Part shown: in pieces, positions 45,604 to 57,800 of the stretch
How positions within the stretch are numbered: position 1 is the first letter of the stretch
Layout: each line of letters begins with the position of its first letter
Source: Tribonema minus
Lineage: Eukaryota > Sar > Xanthophyceae > Tribonematales > Tribonemataceae
Reading direction: 5' to 3'
DNA length: 64,000 bases
Assembly (NCBI GenBank): GCA_017506865.1
Contig: JAFCMP010000268.1
Location: 1-64,000 of the forward strand
The notes under the pieces: generated by a model
Databases searched by the model: none
What the model was told of the DNA's origin: nothing
The model's input: only the letters and a program-made list of their open reading frames with translations
Position numbers and translations under genes: made by a program

Positions 45604-48600
45604 ATGGCGGGCCCGAGCTTTTCGCGCTACCGGAATGTGCAGGCAGGCGATGAGGCTACTGCCACGGCAGTGGAGCTGGCTGGTCTGTCCAGGAGCACGC
45701 CTGCCAGTCCTGGCAGCCCAGCTAGTCCTTGCAGCCCAAGGAGCGTAGTGGGAGACTTCGGTGATGCGACGGAGAGAGGTGAACATCCTTCTCGTGTCAA
45801 GTCACTGGCACCCTATGCGGCTACTAGCAGCACCTTCAGGTCGTCGAAATGGGGCAGGGCCCGCAACCAAGTCACAGGTGAGGCGACGGTTCAGCGATGC
45901 AGAGTTTTCGCGACTGGCAGCTGCGCTTCAAAGCTGTCGCACTTTGATAGTGACACCTCATGCATTATTCCAACTATTGAAGGCAAATGTATCCGAAGAA
46001 CTCTGTGAAGTGGCGCAGCTTCGTCGGGCGCAACTTCCGTTACCGTTGACTGTGCTCGCAACCCCCATCGCCCCTATGGTGCTTCTCACTACCTTTTTGC
46101 TGATGCAGGATGGTTGAGGGACATACCCTTTGTGCACCAACCGCTGGGCGTACATGGCTGGTTCACTGTGACATTGGCGGAGCTGCTGGTATTTGGAGCT
46201 GTGCTGTACACGGTCTCGCTGGACAATGGCGAGGAGTTTGCCGATAGCACAAGAAACATGTGGATGCTGGTGTTTCTGGTGGTGCCACATACAAGGTGCG
46301 TTGTGCGTGGCAGCTTGTAGTGGTGGTGATGTTCAGCTGCCAGAGGTGCCAAAGGTACATGAGTAACTGTATCATGTTCTGCTCTCAGTTGGGCATTGAT
46401 TGCTCGAGTCAAAGCGCCGTGCTGATGGCCTTGTGGTTGTCGTTGAGGTTGAAGTATAAATGGCAGCGAGGGCTCTGCCCCAGCTACAAAGACACACCTA
46501 CTCAAGTGTGTCAGTTATTGCGTGCTCTCATTCTCACGTTTGGCTGAATGCGACCAGCAGTTCAAGCCAACCGTTAGGCATGCTGCATGAGAAGTGGCTG
46601 TTTCAAGATCATGCATGTAACGCATTCAGTGGCTGTTCCAAGATCATGTAAGAATTGTCGCGCAAATGGCAGCTTTCACACACACTGAGTGCGCATCTTA
46701 CTTTGTGAAGGGGCATACGTATTCGCTCTATCGGCTACGTCTGTTGCTGACTTTGACTATAACGTCACGGCCACCACAATTTACCATGCCAAACGTCTTG
46801 GCGTGCGCATCACAGCATATTGCCCAGATTTCCAATTACACCCTGAAGTGTTGACAGGAACAGATTGTACTTAGCTGCGTGTGCTTGCAGATCTCCCTTG
46901 CATGCGTGACGGTTACATACGGAAGTGTGGCCAGGGTCAGGGTGGAACCCCTTCACCTAAACCTCAAGGCACAAGGCAGCACACGGCTGTTCCGCGCTTC
47001 TAGCCAATGCAAAGACTCCTTGAGTTACTTGATCACGTCACTGCGTGACACACTCGCGCACTGCTGCTGTGCTATCCGCAGCCTGGTGACCCTGGTGTCT
47101 GGCATCAGCTTTGAGCGCCTCATCAAGTACCACACGTGGCTGGCCTACGCTCTGGCGGTGCCCATGACCCTGCACGGCATCGCCCACAACGTCTTCACCG
47201 ACTGGAGCGACATCTCACACATCACTGGCAACGTCATGTTTGCCATCTACATGACCATGGTGGTCACGTCACTGCCCATCTTCCGCCGCCGCTTCTTTGA
47301 GTTCTTCTACTTCATACATGTGCCACTGGCTATTGCGTTCGCTGGGCTGGCGCTGGTTCACCATGACTGCGTGTGGGAAGGCATCTGGTATGTGCTGGTG
47401 CTGTACGCAGCGGACTGTGCCATCAGGGCCAGGAGGGCGTGCAAGGTGAGAGTCGCACATCACTTCTGCATTGACGACAGCTCTTTGTTGATGTGTCCGC
47501 GGCAGTATATTTCCGTATTGGTTCCAAAGCTGCTGATGCGTCGCCTCATCACTTGGTGCTGGCTCTGGTAAATGCGTGTTGTGTCCTTGGATACATACAT
47601 ACTACGGATGTTGAAGGTTGCCGCCGCCATATCACACAAGGTGTTCTATTTTTGGCGGACGCATGTGTGCAGCTTCTATGTCAGATTGTAGCACTGTATA
47701 GTGGGTGAAGGTCAGGATCTCAATTTCGTAGCACGACACCTGCTGCAACATCATCACCTTCACCTTTGCGCACTGGCGTTCATGCTTTGAAGTTTATGCA
47801 AACAAGACTGTTTTTGGCACCCGCTAAAGCAGACGCTCATTATGTGCCTGACCTGACCTGCTCTGTTAACTTTTTAAACATCAACAGAGCGCGCAGGTAG
47901 TGGGCATGCGGCGCATCACGGGCATTCGCGTGACGGAGCTGCGCGTGGCATTCAGCAACTTGAAGACTAAGGAGAAATGGACTCACCACGGCGGACAGTT
48001 TGCATGGGTCAACGTGCCCAAGGCCCTCGGCAGGGGGGGGGAGTGGCACCCTGTCAGCATATCGTCCTCGGCTGCGCAGACGTGAGAAAAAGCAGACTGT
48101 ACATTTCTGTGCAAACATGTGACTTCAAGAAGTATCTTACTTGCAGGGGCAGTGCTATAGTCTCTCAACATGGTGAGTGAATGTTTCATTTTCCTTTGTA
48201 GTCAGCACGGCAACTGTGCTTTCTTAGGGTTAGGGTTAGGGTTAGGGTTAGGGTTAGGCGTAAAATCTTCGTCGCACCTCAGAGTACATACTTTGAAGGA
48301 CTTCATTTGAGTGCGCATATGCTATTTCGGCTGCACATTCGCTTCCATGAATACTTTGATACAGGTAGAGGGCCAGGGTTAGGGCAAGCACCAGCTGTGA
48401 CTCACGTGCTTATGTACCACAAAATGCTCACTCACGTTCTTCCATTGTTTGCCATTGTGCGCCTGTGCCAGTGCTGAGACAGGGGAGCTGACCTTCCACA
48501 TTAGGTCCATGGGCCCCAACACGTGGTCAAATGACATCATCAACGGCAAGGTAGCAGTCGGCGATGCCATAAGGTAAGCACCAATCTAGGTATTGTATTT

Positions 48601-50787
48601 GCAATTGCATTTTGATGACGGTATTTGGGGGCAGAACAAGTTGCCGATGGCAATCATGGTGTTCCTGTGCAGGCCATGCCTACTCACGCATTGCTAAGTG
48701 TGTCAGAGCGATTCCCAGCATCTTACATTGCGTTGTAGAATCGCGGTGTGAATTGATGCAGCATAGTCAACGTCTTTCGTGCTGCATGGACCAACGCGAA
48801 GCGTTTCTTACGTACACTGAGGTCTGTGCATCAGGCTGTCCTACGCTTGTTGCAGATGTTCTGATCACAAGCTCATGTGGCCAGTCACAAGTTAACCCAT
48901 TAACCCATTTGCCAGCGGTTTTCTTTCTCCAACAGCAAGGGTTAGGGTTAGGGTAATTCAGTCCACGCACTGTCCTTTCGGTCTTCCATGTCGTATGCTG
49001 AGCACTGTGCTGCGCGCTGTGCTGCCTGCTTTCAATGCACAGGCTCGATGGTCCGTGTGGCGTGTGCAGCATACCCTATGAGCTCGCAGAGCAAGTGGTG
49101 CTAGTTGGTGGCGGCATTGGCATCACGCCCATGATCAGCCTGCTTGGTGATCTGGTGGCCATGGCAGAGGCCACTGGCGATGGCACCTGGGGCAACACCA
49201 GGGTAAGTAGCATGTGCTTGCAGGGACATAGTTGAAGTGCACATGTACTTCCTTTTGTAATATGTCAGGTGGGGACGCTTTAGAATACTCGATGTGTGTG
49301 GTACTGGCACCTTCAGGGGGGGCTGTGAATTTGCGATGCACATGGTTGCCGTCGATCATGCACACCGATGCGAACATGTTACATTCAAGTAGCTGACAAG
49401 TGAGCTGTGAAGGGCATGCAGACTCGGTTGGTTGGCTGCACATGGTCGCCCAAGTCGAGTATAGGGCATCAATCGCCTACTTGCGGAACTGGGAGCAGAC
49501 AGGCATTGCTCTCTTGTATAGCACGCATAGGCAGGTTCAAGGGCATGAAGTTCAACTTATAATGTGTTGCAATGGCTCTCTCCAGCAATCGTGCGTGTGT
49601 TGCTCAATCTCTTTGCTGCTTCTTGCATGTGCAGATTCAAGGGGTGCACCTCAATTGGACGCTGCGTGAGACTGCTCTCATTCTGTACTTCCAAGACCTG
49701 CTTGTACGCGCTCTGGCTTTGAGGAAGGGCAATGCCAACGGCACCGGGGGCTGCAACTTCACCTTGTCACTTCACTTCACTGCGCCGCTGGGGGAGGTGT
49801 CTGAGGACCTGAAGTTGGAGCTTGCCTCACACATCATCAGGGTGAGTGGTATTCCGGTAGATCACATTGGTATAAACCCTATTTCATGTATAGTACCCCC
49901 CCCCCCCCTTTGGATAAACCGTAGTAAAAGACCCCCCATGCTCTTGTGTGTTGTGTCTATGCATACAGGACCAGGGTATGCGTCATAACAAAGTGGTTTG
50001 GAGGTGTGCGCATCAGCTGTGTCAGGTTGGGGCTGCAGAAATGTCTCTATAGTGCATGCTGGAGCAGTCGGCACCAGGGTTAGGATTAGGGTTAGGCCTA
50101 ACCCTGACCCCAACCTCAACCCCCTTTAGGGCGCGCATGTGATGCTATGCGTATGCGAGCACAGCCAGCTGACCCTAGTCCTACCCCCAACCCTAAGCTC
50201 ATGCAAGACAGGATATATAGTTTGCACACAACATCGTGAACTTGGAATTGTATGGTTCACTCGTCAATTCTTGGCATGTAGCATAGCGTATGCTGCATAG
50301 GTGTTGCGTATGAGTACATGCCTGCCTCTCTGTGCTGCTCATGACTCTACTTGCGATGCTGCTGCAGCCGATGGGATCCCATCAAGTCAAGCTTGCCTAC
50401 TGGCCGAAGTACACTGCTTGACTCACAACTGCGATGCTCTAGCCACAACTGCAGGTGCCCGGGCCAGGATGCCAGCATGCACCACAGCTCACCATATTTC
50501 AAGTAGAATTAGCTGGCTGATGCTCTTTCGTCAAACACACTCCATGACTCCCCATTTTGCCGCGTCTTCATCCCAATTCTGATGTGCTTGTCCTGTCTCC
50601 CCTCCAGGGCCGGCCCGAGTGGAAAGAGATCATGGCAACACAGGCAGCTGCTGCGGAGGGCAAGCGCGTGGCCGTCCTTGTGTGTGGCCCCGCACCACTG
50701 ATGAGCGATGTCACACGCGCTGCACACAGCGCCAACTGCTGCGGCAGCGCCACGTTCCAGGTCCACCAGGAGACATTTGAGCTGTAG
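45604..50787 (+). CDS. Ferric reductase / NADPH oxidase-type flavocytochrome b, 555 aa, 8 exons
   Basis: A membrane protein predicted to pass electrons from NADPH through FAD and two haems across a membrane, reducing ferric iron or oxygen. Exons: 45604-45877, 46109-46295, 47082-47445, 47888-48081, 48472-48573, 49043-49202, 49635-49841, 50608-50787. They total 1668 nt with phases 1,2,0,2,2,0,0, all consistent. The N-terminus is Ser/Pro-rich and cytosolic-like. Membrane helices begin near residue 105. Haem ligand candidates are His171/His185 and His233/His247, spaced as in the family. FAD site HPVSISS 329-335; NADPH sites GGGIGITP 396-403 and CGPAPLM 522-528. No EF-hand is seen, which separates it from Ca2+-regulated plant RBOH. 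Exon 4 could start at 47897 instead. Substrate (iron or oxygen) cannot be decided. Most introns carry TTAGGG-like runs. Confidence 0.92.
48225..48260 (+). repeat. Interstitial telomeric repeat (about 5-6 TTAGGG units)
   Basis: Perfect TTAGGG units in sense orientation inside the intron between flavocytochrome exons 4 and 5. It is the longest uninterrupted interstitial telomeric tract in the window. Shorter runs lie in the same gene near 48372, 48945 and 50075-50100. Confidence 0.95.
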
Positions 50788-51813
50788 CTCCGCACGCAGC
50801 TACACGTCGTGTTGTTGCGGATGTGTGTGCTACATGCTACATGTGGTTGCCTGAAGCGAGGCCAGTGCGCGCTTTGGCGCATCACTTGGCACGAGCTCGC
50901 TGGGCGTTGGCCTGACACATGCTAGGTGTGGGGCCCACTGGTGCTTGTCTGGTCGTCTTTGGCTTCAAGTTACTGCTGCTCTGCACCATGATCTGCACGC
51001 TGGGCCCAGCATTGCTCAGCAAGCAACACTTCCGCATTGGTCTCCTGCACACGGTGTTGAAACAGTGTTTCTTCTCGGCTCGTAGTTTAAGAAGTAGTTG
51101 AACGATTATTCTGCTGTGCAGCGTGTGCTGCGTGACAGCACTTGCACGGGCGCACCTAGCCCTTCCCCACTTCCACATCAGCTCGTATTGCCATCGCGTC
51201 ATGTTAGTAGTAGCCTGTCCTTATCATGAGTCCTTGTGTCTTGCCTGTGCATCCATCCACCAACTTCAACGCCTCAACAGCACTTCCATGGTTGTGCGGT
51301 GGCTGCTGCCGCCCCTCTGCTTGTCCTACTTGTAACCACAAAGTCTATGTCCATCATTGTACGCTCTTTGTTTTTGTGTGCCTTCCCTTGCACTGTTGCC
51401 TGCATGTGTGCAGTGTCCAAAACTCATAGGTGCAATGTGTGTCACAATACTTTCTGGAATGATGCTCTCTTCTACTGCTACAAACCATCTATCTGCCTGA
51501 AACCATGGTGCGTTTACTTGTTCACTCGCAATTCTGCTTTGCGGACCATTCAAACCATCGCATGGTTTGTGCATCAAGGGCATCACAGAAGAAATCAATC
51601 ATTGTGGTTGTACATGCGTGGCGAAAAGATCACTGATTGAGACCAGGCTGTAACCTTTGCGTGCACAGTCTGTCATATGGGCACTTTGATGAGGTTAATT
51701 TTGGTGAGTCAACTTCAAGTTAAACTTCGGTGAAACGGTTTTTTTGTTGTGCAATTTACATGGTTGCGCCTACACCGCTGCTATCGTAGAGGTGGATGTG
51801 ACGTACTGCAAGC
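50788..51813. other. Intergenic, flavocytochrome 3' end to kinesin start
   Basis: About 1 kb with no supported gene. The two genes are head-to-tail, so it should hold the 3' UTR of one and the promoter of the other. Several short ORFs on both strands have no recognisable features. Confidence 0.5.
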
Positions 51814-54800
51814 ATGCAGCACCAGGTGGTCACCGACTACTCCAACGTCAACACAGAGAACAGCGCAGTCAAGGCAAGCAATCGGAAAAATGACAGTTGT
51901 GGAAGAATCTCTCTAGGTGCACAGTGCGTGTGTTGCTGCCTGAAGATCGCATCGGTACATTCACCAACTGAAAGTGACACACTTGAGATGAAGCAGGTTT
52001 TATGCTCGCTGCAGCAAAGTTCCTAACTTGACAGATCACGTCAGTTGTTCGCTGCCGGCTGCGCCTGAGGTTTGTCCCGCTGATTATGTCGCACTGCCTT
52101 GATTGCTCAGGTTTACGTGAGGGCTAGGCCTCCAGATTTCTCCTGGAAGCAGGATGAGGACGAATCGTCCACACTGGAGGACAGGCCCTACCAGGCAGCT
52201 GTGAAGGCGGCAAGCCAGCTGGCGGGGCTGACGCCATCGAACAGTACAGCGAATTTGGGAGTCACTGATCCAGCCAACTTCATAGAGCCTTCAGGCGGTG
52301 ATGCCAAGAAGATCAACATCAAGGACCCCACAAGCTCCAATAAGGCAAGTGCTTCTAATGATAGTGCATGAGTGTTCAGGTGCTAACAAGAAGAATCCGT
52401 GTGCCAGCGTGTTGGCACTTTTGCGTGCTGTGCGATCACGTTACCGTTAGTGCTTACTGATTACATAGTCTAATCATGTTGCTTCGCCAGATACACAAAC
52501 GCGATCATTTCACCTCATTGTACCAGAAGTTCATACCAGCTCCTGAACATGACAGTACCCTGCATTTGATTTGCCACGATGGTGTGAACTGGTCGCATTG
52601 TTGCTGCTGTCACTTGTGATGTCAGTCAGTCTGGGGTGCTTTCTTGTTTGGTATGCAACTGCTGTGTGGCCTTGGAGGCTGCCCGTATGGGTTCAGTTGC
52701 ATTGTGTCATCAAGCGCCTTACACATCGACGGTGCTGGTGAACAGTGTCAAATGTGAACTTGTGTGACTGACGCCTTGGTTTGGTGGCACTGGTGCTGTT
52801 GCTGTCGCAGAGCTATGGCGAGCACGTGTTCAGCTTTGACAGGGTATTCTGGACAGACTGCACACAAGCGGACATCTTTCAGCAAATGTGCAAGGCTCAG
52901 GTTGACAAGGTACGTCTGAAAATCAGAAAGAGGTATCAGAAACACTGCTGCATGATGTAGCTCATGGCGAAGCAGAGCTTTTGGTGCTGGTGGTGCTGAG
53001 CTGTGTATCGTGCTTGCATGAAGCTGCAGCCGCAGCATGATAATGGTGCTCGACTTTCCGCCAGACTGTTGTCCAGGAGTTCCCGGCTGCAGTACCATCA
53101 GCCACACTCTTTGCAATGTTGAAGGTGGTCATGAGCAGGCAATGCAGCCAAATGCGCAGTGTGCCACGTGCGTGCCAATGCTGGACACTCGCGACAAACC
53201 CCCTCGGTGCATGCCAGCAGACTTTACAGTGATGATCACGACAACTCTCTTTTGTTCTACATCACATAGGTCTTTACTGTTCCACATCACATGAAGTGTG
53301 ATAAACCATACAACCAGCGATGTCCGCTGCTACGCAACAGGTCATGGCGGGCTTCAACTGCTGCTCATTTGCCTATGGCCAGACGGGCTCAGGCAAAACG
53401 CACTCCATGTTTGGATACGGTACTGGCAATGAGAGGGGCATCATACCGCGCACTATGGAGGAGCTCTTCTCTCAGGTGGAGAGGAGAGCTCAGGACAAGG
53501 AGGTGGCAGTGGTGGTCAGCTTTCTGGAGATCTACTGTGATCAGATAAGGTGGGCGAGACTGCAGCAGCAGCGTCACTGCTTGTTTCTATGCCCGCTGCG
53601 GGTATGTGTGCACTGCCGCAGCATGGCGGTATGTCCCATTATGTACCCAGTTTCAGTGTCTGACCTTGTGCTAGTACGACCCTTTGTGTAGTTGCAGTGC
53701 TTTGCTACTGCTATGAAGAGGAGACGCAGGCATGCTACAGGCCTTGCTGTACTACTAAGCGAGACTTGTGTTCTCTGTACATACAGACAGCAGGACTGGA
53801 GATCATCAAACGCTGTCATTTATTGCATAGGAGCCGGTTGTCGGTATAACATATAGGAACTGGTTGATCTTAGGCGGTGCTGGTCGCTTTTGAGAACACT
53901 GTTTCGACAAACTCCAAGTGAAACCCACCGTACACACTATACACAAATGCTACGTAGCGCAACGACCATTATGTCATGCAAATTTTGATCAACAAGGACT
54001 ATTTTGTGAGTGACCACCCAGACATGTGAGCAAATTGGGGGTGCTGCCGTGCTTGTCGATGTCACTGTGTCTACAAAGAGTTCTGGCATGCGCTTGTTGA
54101 AAGTACCATGCCTTCCATCTTTTGAGGTCATTGCGGGTTTGTCATTTGTTTGAAGTGCGTTCGCCATTCAACCAGGTGGCCCACTGTGAATTGTGGTAGT
54201 ATTAGGCAGCAGCAATAGTAAAGTCAGGTCCCCTCTCTCGTTAGTTCAACAAACGCTACAGGTGCGTCAGCTGCCACATCATAATGCTGTGTTTGCTGCT
54301 GCATTGCATGCAGCACGAGAGACATCAGCCACCATGCAACATCTGCTGGTCCACACATTGACAGGACCCAAACGCTAATGACACGTGATGTCATTTCCTA
54401 TGCCATGATGCAGTAGTTCGAGCCGCTTTGCACTGATGCAGGCCGAGCACCTGCATGTATATTGCTTGACCTGTGTGTATCGAGTAGGCGCTCATGCATG
54501 AGATGGTACGTTTTAACCCATACCCCAACCCTTTCGAGTGATGAATGAGCAATACGGCTACGGGGTTAGCTCAGAAAAGTTGCCAAAGTACCGTACGGGT
54601 AGACAACCCATCAAAGTCACACAAACATGTCGCGCCTGATAATTATCGTGTGTGTTGGCGCCGTTTGTGCAGGGATTTGGGTGAAGCATACATGAGCTTA
54701 CTGGGCGAGCGAGCAGGCTCCAACACCAAGACCAGTGACATTTACACACAGGTATGCAGGCGGTGCGAAAGTCACAGCTGTACACCTCACCACACAGCAC

Positions 54801-57800
54801 AGCTTCGTGTGCTCTGATCAGAAGAGGTGAGGGTTTATGTTCAGTCTTATTGATGGTTGTGCAATCTACTTGGGGTTAGATTTACAGTGCACACGGCTCA
54901 GCAGTTTGCTGGGTACCTCAAAAGGTAGATACTGCTGTGATTACCTGAATGCTTGTGGCCTGTCAATTCTCCTCACTATGCACTGTCATGCTTCATCAGC
55001 ACTTCAACATTTGTGTGCACATGCCCCTGGCAGGTGGGCATTTGGCGCAAGGAGAGCTTCATGCCGCGCCAGAGAAGTGCCAACTTCAATGTATGGGAGG
55101 CCTACCCATCCATGGACCTCAAGATCCACGAGGATGCTGATGGCAACGTGTTTGTCAAGGATCTGTCTGTCATACCTGTCACCACCTGCGCCGAAGTCAC
55201 GGAGATCATCACACAGGTAAGCCGCCTATGTTCTGCTGCGGAATTATATGTTTGTCTGTTGTAAGGCCCTCAGACAAGCCAGTATGGCAGCTCACTTCAA
55301 GTATGTTCACACGTAGCGTCTGCAAAGTAGGGTTAGGGTTTGTGTTAAGGTCAGTTCACGAGTTTTCCGTAAATAGCAGTGCACAAAAGTGGTGCACAGC
55401 GCAAGCTTGCGGTCCCTGACGACCAGGCAACATCGGCAGCTGTACTTGCGTTGTAGACAAGTCGCTCAACATGCTCAAAACGGTTTGGCGGCAAACCTGC
55501 TGTATGTGTTCTGCCGAACATACATGTCACACACGACTATGTATTGACATACATACAATCTTGAAGTACATTACCTACTGCTCTTAATCTACTGCCTATT
55601 CGCTTAGTGCGCTGCATCACCCATGTCTCTGCCAATGCAGGGACTCAAGCTGCGGGCAACACATGGCACCAAGATGAACGAGGTCTCAAGCAGAAGCCAC
55701 ACGGTGTTCACAGCAACAGTCGTCCAACGTGACAGACAGACAGACGAAGCAACCACTGGGTAGGTATATGTGTTATCCATTACCTTTGCCCTGCCCTTGT
55801 GATACGACCAGCCTAGGGTCAGGGTAGGGTTAGGGCTAACCCAAACCTTTGCCAGCGTGCAGATGAGCTGCAGCAAGACCTACATGTCCATGATAGTCTT
55901 GAAAAAAACCTGACAAGTTTCGCGCTTGTATGTACCCTGTATAAACACAAGGAGTCCATCTCACCGTGACGTCAGCGCTTATGTGACAGGCAACGCCAGC
56001 GCTTGTGTGACAAGAAGCCATCTTGCTAAGGCATACACTAAACCTTAGGTGCAGTCTTCCATAACCCTCAGGCTGCACCGTCCCCATGCTCGCTGAGCGG
56101 AGCTGCTGAAAGCTGCACTGCGAAGCTGCTGCGTTGTGACGTACGATGCTATGTGCACGTCCACAGCGGCCATTCCAGTTAATGTACCATTTCATGACGT
56201 ATGCCCATGCTTGCACATGTCAGCATCCTCCATCTGGTGGATCTTGCGGGAAGCGAACGCCTCAAGAAAAGTGCCAGCGAGGGCCAGAGGCGTAAAGAGG
56301 CCCTTCACATCAACGCCTCCCTGACAGTATTGGGCAAAGTGGTCATGGCACTGGATCCTGCATCGGGGGCTGTACATGTGCCCTACCGGGATTCTAAGCT
56401 CACGCGCCTGCTACAGAACTCTCTGGGAGGCAACAGGTGCAGCTTTGCGAAGCGTTGTATTGGTTGCATATCAGGGCTAGGGTTAGGGTTAGGGTCAGCT
56501 GTCGCAATTTGCAGCCTGCGCTGTCAGTAATGTGCGCAAGGTAACTACTGAGGCAATTGTGGGCATGCAATGCAGACGGCATTGCTGAGTGGTGTTTTTT
56601 GCGTCACCAACAAGTGCGATCTGGTGGTCGTATTTTCAATTGCTGCTAGTACAAAGAACATGTGACCTGGCGTAGTCGGTTACAGCTAATTAGGATTAGG
56701 CAAGATGCTGCTGTGCTGCGAACTGAACATGCGTGGATTCACTGGCACGTGAACTACATTTGCTTTTGCTATACGTGCCTGCTCTCAATTGCCTCTTGAC
56801 CTAACCTGCGAGTCATTGTAGACATTGATGCCGTGCATCTGTATATAAGCATGATCTGCTGTAGCTGCACAACACATACCAGTAGTACGCACCTACACCA
56901 GTCATAGCAAGGGTGTCGCTTCGAGTGACTGTTTCATTGCACAACTCATGTGCTGTGTCTCCCTTGTCTGCTGTGCGCAGCTTTACGACAGTCTTGGCAA
57001 CCATCCACCCTGTGGCCCACTTCTACGAGGAGTGCCTGAGCACATTACAATTTGCCAACCGGTGAGTACAAACCCAATCTGAGCATCACCAGTGTACCAA
57101 CTGGTGAATTGTGATCCGCACATCACAATACCCTCTTTATGTATATTGCGAGTGACAAGGCGCCCATTGCAGTGGGTTTTGATGGTCAGGCTTCAAATGT
57201 CATGCAGCTTTTCAGTACTCTACAGACACTTCCATGTTGTTTATGACCTGTCTCAGTTTACAAGATCTTTCTGCATGGCACTGTTGTTCCCCAATGCGGC
57301 CAGGTCATCATTGGCGTTCACGCACCTGCTGGTGTTAATCGTGAATGTTGAAATATGGACCTGCCTCCTATTCTAGGCGTTATCAGCACTCATCGGTTGC
57401 ACGTGATGAACTTTTGCTCGTTGATATCAGGTGTCGGAGTGTGCGCAACCAGCCACGCGTCAACTACCTAGCCTCCAGTGCAGAGTCTGACAAGAAGGTT
57501 AAGAAGCTCACAGAGGAGCTGAATACCTTGCGGCAGAGGCTGCATGCGCACACTAGGAGTCGCGGCGGCAGCGGCAGCATTGGCGGTGCTGGCAGTGATG
57601 GCGGTGCCCAGGTGCTGGCTGTACTGGAGCAAATCGGCATCAAAGGTGATTACAAACGGCACCTAAGGCGGCTTGAAGAGCAGGCTCAACAGTACACAAC
57701 TTGTTGCATAACCTTGATGTGCTGAACACTGGCTCCTTCCACTGTGCGCAATGTCCTGCAATTGTATAGCATACACCGTGCTCCTAAACGTGGGGGATGC

